From positions 60,386,587-60,450,586 of the forward strand of contig NC_057761.1 in the NCBI RefSeq assembly GCF_010389155.1: a stretch of DNA of 64,000 bases, written 5' to 3'. Position 1 is the first letter of the stretch. Every line of letters begins with the position of its first letter. A program made the translations under genes and the position numbers. Positions 11,901 through 20,900 of the stretch are shown in pieces. The notes beneath the pieces were generated by a model. It ran no database searches. It worked only from the letters and a program-made list of their open reading frames with translations, and was not told where the DNA came from. Source of the stretch: Erigeron canadensis (taxonomy: Eukaryota > Streptophyta > Magnoliopsida > Asterales > Asteraceae).

Positions 11901-14900
11901 TTTTAAGTCATTACTTTAAAAATATTAATCATTTCCCATATATATACACATACAATGTATATATATAACTTTATGATAATAATATTTGAGATCAAACCCT
12001 AGTGGCCAGGGTGTTTCACTAAACCTACTATGCGAGGCCCCGGGGGAGTTTACTCAAAGGTCTCGAGTTCGAGCTTTGTTAGGTTCTCCTTCACGGTATT
12101 TTCCAATTAAGGAGGTTGTATGGTGAGAAAGACAATTTAAGATCCGCTTAGTGCGAGATCCTTTCGTTGTGCGATTAAAACACATCATACGCGTCTGAGG
12201 TAAAATTCAGTTGTAAAAAAAAAAATGCTATTTGGCAAAAAGTTTTTAAGGAACTTCTAAAGCATAAAACTTTAATCTTTTAAAAATAAGTTCATTTTAA
12301 AATGATAGTCTTGTTTGAATAAGCATTTGAAATAAATATCCCAAATATCTAAGGGCAGGCCGGGCGACAAACATTAGCGGGAACTAATAAGGGGCACAAA
12401 ATTTTGGGGTCAATTAAAACCAGATTTGAGCTAGTTTCGTAATTTACATTGGTTATTGTACAAATTTCGTATCATCAGTGTAAATATAATAATGTTTGAT
12501 AACGAAATAAGTATGTAATATGTAGTCATGGTGAGGTTAAAAATTTAAAATTGAATATAAAACTTATATTTTTGTTCTAATGGATATTTTGAGATGGTTT
12601 AATTCATGAAGATGAAGATCTATAGTAAACTTCTTTTCGCTTTTTATTTTGTTTTCTATAACCCCTTATAACTATCTAAATATTTATATCAGTCCTTGAA
12701 CTAAGTGAGTTTTTAACTCTTTTATCTTTTGATGAATAAAAACAATGTAGACAACTGGACAAGCCCCCACGGTTAAAAAAAAAAAAAGACAAGCCCATAT
12801 TTTCAAATTTTAGGCTACGTAGTTTTATTTTATGTATGTATGTATATAGTTTTTAATAATAAAGGTTTTGATATTATAAGTGGTTTAAGACTCATAAATA
12901 TTCTACTACATGTTCGATAATTATGCATAAAAACTTTAGATGCTTGATAATTAATTAAGAAGTAACTAAAATTTTGTTTTTGTTAATTTTAGGCTCTTGA
13001 TTTTACCCAAAAGAACTCGATTAAGTATTTTTTTTGTTATTGAAAATCATTAACAAAATATTTTAAGTCGAGATATCGAATGTATTAAAATTTGTATGCA
13101 ACATAGCTTTTAAGCTAAACATTGACTTACAATATATAATATTTCATGTTTTTACTTCAAATGCAAAGATATACATCAATTTAATTTAAGTGACTCGTAA
13201 TATAAAACTGTTTAATTCGGAGTTTATTTTCTCTTTGAAATATCTTACGTATTTAAAAAAGAATTGGTATATAAATGAGCCGTTAGCTTGACAATTTTAT
13301 AAACCCTTATTTAACGTCAAAATTTTGGTATGGGCAAATTTTGGCTATCATGCCCTGAGCATCAAATAACTCAGGACCGACACTGCCTTTAAAAAGCTCT
13401 TTAAGCCATGAAAAGTTATTAAAATAAAAACTTATATAAGAAAAGTTGAAAACAAAAATCCTCTTCCCAGCGACATATTCTAAACCAAGAGTTGTGTTGT
13501 CCCTAATCGTTTGATTCACAAATATGTGCGAGAGAAAAGTACTAAAATATAACCGTGTGTGATATAAAAGTACTAAAATATAACCGTGTGTCATAGATTG
13601 ATCGATTTTGTTACAGACACTTTGTATATACAGGTCATGACTTTTCCCTAATAGACATAACTGTTTATGACTGCCAATAACCGCTATTCGGTTATTATAT
13701 ATCATATTGACACACTAAACCCATATATATTGATACGACACTAGATATAGTATTAACCAAGCAATGATTCAGGATTATGGTTCACATTCTCCCCCTTAAT
13801 CTCGATCGTTGCTTCGTCCTAGATCTTGAACCCCAAGCATTTGCCGCATAGTGACAAACTTTGGCCTTGGTAGTGCTTTAGTCAATATATCTGCCCTTTG
13901 TAATTCACCACTAACGTGTTCCACATTGATGTGTCCATTCTCTACATATCCACGAATGAAATGGTAACGAATATCGATGTGCTTACTTCTTCCATGAAAT
14001 ATTGGGTTCTTGACGAGTGCTATTGCTGAAACGTTATCAACCTTTAGTGTTATTTTTTCCTCCTTCCAGCCCGTTATTTCACTAAGTAGCCGCTTTAACC
14101 ATAAAGCTTGGCATGCTGCTCTAGTAGCTGCCATGAATTCTGATTCACATGATGAAAGTGCTACTGTTGGTTGCTTTTGAGTGCACCAGGTAATAGGGAT
14201 TCTTCAAAATAGAATACTATTTCAGTAGTTTCTTTTTCTTGATCAGTATTGATTCCATAACTACTGTCGCTATAACCTGTAATCTTGCAGCCGCTATCTC
14301 TTTTGTATATAATACGATGCTCCTTGGTTCCTTTGATGTATCGGATTACTTGCTTTATCACCTTCAGATGGTGATCCTTTGGTTCTTGCATAAATCTGCT
14401 GAGTAATCCAACCGAATAACTTAGATCTGGTCTAGTGTGTAGTGGATACCTTAGACATCCAATTAAACTTCTGTAATAAGTTGCGTCAACTGGTTTTCCA
14501 TCTTCCGCTTTGACCAACTTTGTTCTCGGGTCCATAGGTATCTTTGTGTCATTACTTTCCATCATACTAGCATCCTTTAAATCCTGTTGATGTAACCTAT
14601 CTGCTTGATTATAATCCTAGAAGTTACCCTGTCTGGGTAACTTCTATCCTGAGGTAATTAGCCAGCAATCCTAGACTGCTTGTTCGAGAGTACACTTCTT
14701 GAAGTCCAATGACTTTAAGGTTTGATCAAGCTTCATATTCCAAGCTCTTGGTGCTTGCCTTAAACCATATAATGCCTTCGAGAGCTTGTAAACTTTCCCT
14801 GAACTTCCTGGTTTTACGAAACCTTCAGGTTGTGTAACGTAGACTTCTTCATTTAATTGCCCATGTAAAAATGCTGATTTGACATCCAAATGATGTACTT

Positions 14901-17900
14901 TCTATCCATGGTGTGCTGCCAAAGCTAAAATTAAACGAATTGTCTCAGTGCGTGCAACTAGTGCAAATACTTCGTCGAAGTCTATTTCGTGTTTCTGCAT
15001 GTAGCCTTTTGCTACTAGTCTTGCTTTGTATTTGATGATACTTCCTTTTGCATCCCTCTTGGTCTTGAAAACCCACTTGAGTCCTATTGCCTCATGATTC
15101 GCAGGCAAAGTAGTAAGAGTCCATGCGTTATTCCTGCTAATTGAATCCAGTTCTGCTTCCATGGCCTCAATCCATTTCCTATCTGTCAATGCTTTCCTAT
15201 AGTTACGTGGTTCCTCTTCCGTAAGTAGTAGACTTTCAAATTCAACTACACGTGCATTTGCATATATACTGTATTCAAATCTTTGAAACCCCGTGTTGGT
15301 GTATCCTCAAATTTTTCTTCTAAGTTCCCAAATGAACTAATAGTAGCATATTCCTCCTCTAAGTATGGGTTGTAAGTATATGTTGTTAGGATAACGGGAG
15401 AGTTTGGAGCAGTAGTTTGTTCCTGTTCCTGATGCGCGTCTTCATTGCTTTCCGAGTTGACTGATGTAGTATTTCCATCGTCGACTCCTCGTACCACAAA
15501 ACTTGTCCATTCTAAGTTTTGTGTGGCTGGTTCCTCTCTACTGTTATTCCAACTCCATGGTTTGGTTTCCATAAACTTAACATCCCTGCTTACATGTTTC
15601 CTCCTCTTTTCTGGATCATATTATCTATATGCTTTTGATCCTTCCTCTACACCTAAGTAAATCATGGGTACGCTTCTATCATCCAACTTTTGTAAGTGGA
15701 AACTTGTTGTTGTTACCTTAGAATAAGCTGTGCACCCAAATATTCTTAGTTTTTCCAGATTTTGTTTTCTGTTGTAGAGTGCCTCAAATGGAGTCTTATC
15801 CACCAGGTCAGGCTCTTATAGGGACCCTATTTAGTATGTAGATGGCGTGTCTGACTGCTTCCGCCCAAAAGTTCAGTGGCAACTTCATTGCCTTCATCAT
15901 ACTTCTAGTTGTAGATAACATTGTTCTATTTTTCCTTTCCACGACTCCGTTTTGTTGTGGTGAGCAAGGTGCTGTTAACTGTCGTGCTATTCCGTTTTCC
16001 TTTGAGTACTTGGTGGATTCATTAGATGTGAACTCACCTCCTCTATCTGTTCTCAACATCCTTAATTTTGTCCTCAATTCTGTTTCAATATGTTGCCTGA
16101 ATTCCTTGAAAGTATAAAATGCTTGATCTTTCGATGTCAGAAAGTAGGCCCACATGAAACGTGTACAGTCGTCCACTAACAAGAAAATATATTGCTTCCC
16201 GGAGTGTGTGGTTGGGCTTATGGGGCCACACAGGTCTCCATATACTAAATCCAAAGGTTTCTTCGATCTAAAATTGGCTTGATTTGGAAATGGAGTCCTA
16301 CTGTGTTTTCCTAATAAGCAGGCATCACAAATCTGTCCTGCGTGATTTATCTTTGGTATCCCTTCAACTAGATTATTTCTTGTCATGTTCTTGATGTCCT
16401 CAAAGTTTAGATAACCTAATCTAGCGTGCAACAACCATGTTTGGCTATTTATATTCGCTAGGAGACATATGAGTGTGCCTATCTTTAGTTTGATGCTGTA
16501 AAGTCTATTCCTTGATCTCTCAATCTTCATCAGCAGTCTCTTATTTTTGTCAAGTAAAGTCAGTTTGTTTCCTTCCATGAGGACTCTACACCCTATTTCC
16601 GTGAGTTGTCCTAGACTTAGTATGTTGCTCTTAAGGTTTGGAATGTAGTATACTTTCTGATATAATCTCATGTTCGTGATTCCTACATCCTAACAAAATA
16701 GAGCCTTTTCCTGAAGTGACTTTCGATCCCCATCATATGGTTGCTTGCACCATTATTTAAATACCAAATACTTTCGTCTATTGTAGCATACTTTTTGGGT
16801 TGAAATTGTCCTTCATTTAACAGTACCTCTTCGTGTCCAGTTTTGTGTGTTGCCATTAACAATGATGGCTCTTCGTCTTCTTGGATAAGATTTGATTGTT
16901 CCTGCATTGTTGGCAATTGATTGTAGTCCTTTCTAAATGTCCAAATTTTCTACATCTGTAGCATTGTACTTTTCTCATATCCCTCACTTGCTTATTCCAC
17001 CTTGTGTTTGTTCTTGCCCTGTGAGTCGAGCCTTCCTCTTTCGAGTCGTTTCTATTTCTATTGTTTTGCCAGTTTCATCGTGAAGAGTTTGATCTACCAT
17101 GTCCACGATTACCGAATTGCCTTCCTTTTCCAAAGTGTTCGCCATGTGCGAATAATAAGTTATCCTGGCTGTCTCCACGTCCGCCTTTCTTGAGTTTAAT
17201 TCTTTCCTCATACGCTTTTAATTTTCTAATGATCTCGTTGAAAGTGACCTCGTCTAGATCAGAGTTTTGATTATGGATGCCATTATTTGGATGAACCTAT
17301 CTGGTATGGTATCTAAAAGTTTTCGTACAAGTAACTGTTGATCCAAAGTTTTTCCTAATTCTTTTGCCTTAGTGGCATAACCATTTAACTTAGCAGTAAA
17401 GGCATCTAACGTGTCCTCCTCCTTCAACTGTAGTGTTTGAATACCAATCATCAACGATTGTGAATGTGCGTTTTGCACTTTATCTGCTCTGACATATCTC
17501 TTTTTCAGCGCCTCCAAGACTTCGTAGTCTTACACCCCGCAACATGCAGTATAACATCTTCGTTCAATGCTTGGTATAAAAAAGCAATCATTGCGTTATC
17601 CCTTTTCTCATCGGTTTTCGCATCTTCCTTAGGTTCTATCATCTCCCATAATCAATTTTCTTCAAGTATAACTTTGATTTGAATGACCCAGTGTAATTTG
17701 TTGGTTTCAAATTGGGGCATTGATAATAAGAGATTGGTGCAACAGGTTTTTGTGTAACTAAGGTGCCATTAGGATTTTCTCTAGACATGGTTTCTATTCT
17801 AATGATTTTCACTTTCTAAAATTTGGGGCTTTCCTAATAGTATAGATAATAAATTTATACTACTAGTGAATTAGAAATCCAAGAATGATTTAAATTGTCG

Positions 17901-20900
17901 AGCCGATAAAAGTGTTATAAATCCTAAATTGTAGAAATTATCTTCCTTTTAAAAAAACTGTAAAAGCCCCATTGACTCCTTTCCTTGCCCAATTAAAAGT
18001 AATATGCTTGTTTCCTATATAAAGCCACGCGTGTATTTTGGATTAAAAAACAAAAGAAGATTTTCCTTCTTCTGTGTCATTCCTACGAACAATTCCCAAC
18101 AGAAAAGTAATTTCTTCCCCAAATCAAAGTATTGATCGGGTTAATGGATTCCTTCAATCGGTATATTCCTCTTCTTCTTCAAGAGTCTGATCGAAGTGGT
18201 TTCTTTCCTCCAATCGGTATTCCTCCTTTTCAAGAGTGGGATGGAAGTTGGTTTATTTCCTTCAATGAGTTTATTCCTTCTTTACAAAGTACGATTGAAG
18301 TGATTTCCGTCGTTTTCTGGATTTTGGTTGTGCACCACCGTGTCCGACGTATTCCGATTATATATCAAGTAAGTTATTATTCTTTTCTTCCTATAACCGT
18401 CCACCACCGTAGAATTTCCGGTTGATGTTTGTTTTTTTTAATTCCGGTCACAGTAGTGTTTTGGAATCAAACAACCGATTGCTCTGATGCCAATTGTTGT
18501 CCCTAATCGTTTGATTCACAAATATGTGCAAGAGAAAAGTGACTAAAATATAACCATGTGTGATAGATTGATCAATTGTGTTATAGACACTTTGTATATA
18601 TAGACATAAACTAATCTATTGTGACTGTTCACTAATGGTCACAACTTTTTCCCGAATAGACATAACTGTCTATGACTGTCAATAACCATTATTCGGTTAT
18701 TATATATTATATTTTGATACGACACTAAATATAGTAGACACTAAATATAGTATTAACTGAGCAATGATTCGGTTATTATATGTCATATAGTATTTTGATC
18801 GATTATGTTATAGACACTTTGTATGTATAGACATAAACTGATCCATTGTGACTGTTCACGAATGGTCACAACTTTTATTGCTATTCGGTTATTATATATC
18901 ATATTGACACACTAAATTGCTATATTTTGATATGACACTAAATATAGTATTAACCGAGCAATGATTCGGGATTATGATTCACAAGTTGTAGTTACATCCT
19001 TAATCGCAACTCAAATTCAAAACTTCAACTCCCCCACCCTAACCACCCAATATATCTTTTTTTTGAATACTTATAATTTGGGTATATATGATTTTTAGGG
19101 GTTTTAAGAATGGAATTTATGATTTGTCCTACCTTTATATATGTAACCAAACTATTTTTAGCCAAAAACTGACCGCTTCAAAAAGCATAATTGATCATCT
19201 TTTTTAGCAATTATTTAAAGCCCACTGTATCCCAACCAAGGTTTTTTGGTATCTCGACCAAACCTACTATTTGCAGCGATAGTCGCTGCAGATAGTGTGG
19301 GCCCCCTGTTTGTAATGACAAATCTGGCAAAAAATAGCGGGCCCTCTGTCAGTAATCGCTGCAAATAATTAGATATGGACAAAAACACCACTATTTGCAG
19401 CGATAATTGCTGCAAATAGTTTGGTTTAATTACTAAAAATCTTGTCGGGACATCAGCCACCTTATTTAATTGCATGTTAGAATGCTACCAAAAGTTTAAA
19501 AAATTAACAAAGCCAATCAACTTTATTTAAATTGGTTAGGTAGGGTCATATGAATATGGAATCAAGAGAGGGACCATGCCTGCTGTTGCTGTTTGTTTTT
19601 TGTTTTTCTTGCAATATAGTACGAGTAAATCTTTTTTTAAAAATAGGGTAAAAATTATTATTTTCAATGTAAGATGAGGATATCTAAAAAAATCAAAAGA
19701 TTATTATATATATTAAGAATATTTTTAGATTAATCTTTTGGACGATATATTATATATCTTTTTTTAATAAGGTTTTGTTAAACGAATGTCAAAGACATAG
19801 TTTTACGCGTACTATAAAATTTTCTGACAACTTTTTGATATGAAAGATATATATATTTTTTTCTCATGTTAAATGCAGTTTTTTTTTTATATGTTAATAA
19901 CTCTGATCCAACTGATTGATGCATTTTTAGATTTATTCACAAATTATTAATATACTAACAAATTAACAAGTCAACCGTCTTTAAAAGTATTTCGAGAAAA
20001 AAAGGTACACAAATATCTATAGAGAAGGCCAGTTTCTTGTGGGGGTCACTATAAAAGCACATTTGTGTGGTGCAAATGAGACTTGGTTTTGCATTCAAAA
20101 AACAGACACGTCGTTTTTATGTTCAACTGTTTAAGTATCTTTCATACAAGAAAAAAATTATGAGTAATAAATAATGACAGTAACAACTTATTACATATAT
20201 AAAAAGTAATAATTTATATACTAATAACCGTCCATTTAAATTTTCACAAGACAAATTACAAATTTTAATGTATCAATTTAATTAATATTAACAGCTGTAT
20301 TAACAAAACTCTTAATTTATTATGCATTTCTTACATATTCAACATGCTACATCAACAAACAAATTACAAACAAAATTATACAAACTTAGGTGTCACCAAT
20401 AGAACATGGAAAGAAAAACATGAAAAGAAAAAAAAAGAATTAATTTAATTGGTGTATCTCATATGACAAGTGTGTTTGTATAATTTTGTTTGTAATTTGT
20501 TTGTCAATTTAGAATTTCCCTTATGTATAAAGAGTTGATCCCTATACAATTTATTTTTGCCATGCACAACAAATACATGTATTATATGGTTGTATAGTAC
20601 AATTATATTATGCATACAGTATTGTCTATGGCTAAAGGTGTTGTGTAAGGATCATTTCCTTTATGTATACCGTGAATATATATTTGATATTACATTTTTT
20701 TTTGTCACGGATGAATATTAAGTTATGTTATCTATATCTATACTTCTATACAATTTATAAAACATTTTGCCCTTATTTAAAATCTCAAAAGATGATTTGA
20801 ACTACCTAAAATACTCTCCTTTTTTATTCACTAATTTAAACATCTCTACCTAATATACCTATAATACTCTTGAATCTCAACCACTTATGTTTTTCTCTTT

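Larger units (their letters stand above)
13490..18988 (-). mobile_element. Ty1/copia retrotransposon, complete boundaries, defective
   Basis: LTRs at 13495-13786 and 18495-18983 both begin TGTTGTCCCTAATCG and end in CACA on the plus strand. The 5-bp duplication AGTTG (13490-13494, 18984-18988) marks the insertion. On the minus strand the primer-binding site ATTGGCATCAGAGCA adjoins the right LTR, and the polypurine tract TTAAGGGGGAGAATG adjoins the left LTR. Domain order is gag, protease, integrase, reverse transcriptase, RNase H, which is the copia order. The LTRs differ in length (292 and 489 bp) because the right one carries an internal duplication, so they no longer date the insertion simply. 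Confidence 0.93.

Noticed and set aside
11985..12228. Protein-coding or tRNA origin as a functional gene
   Set aside because: Pol III boxes plus a unique body and A-tail indicate a SINE, not a tRNA gene.
18132..18425. 97-residue frame at the gag end of the copia element
   Set aside because: It lies on the opposite strand to the element, between primer-binding site and gag. Repeated GGTATTCCTC-type wording and no domain; treated as untranslated leader.
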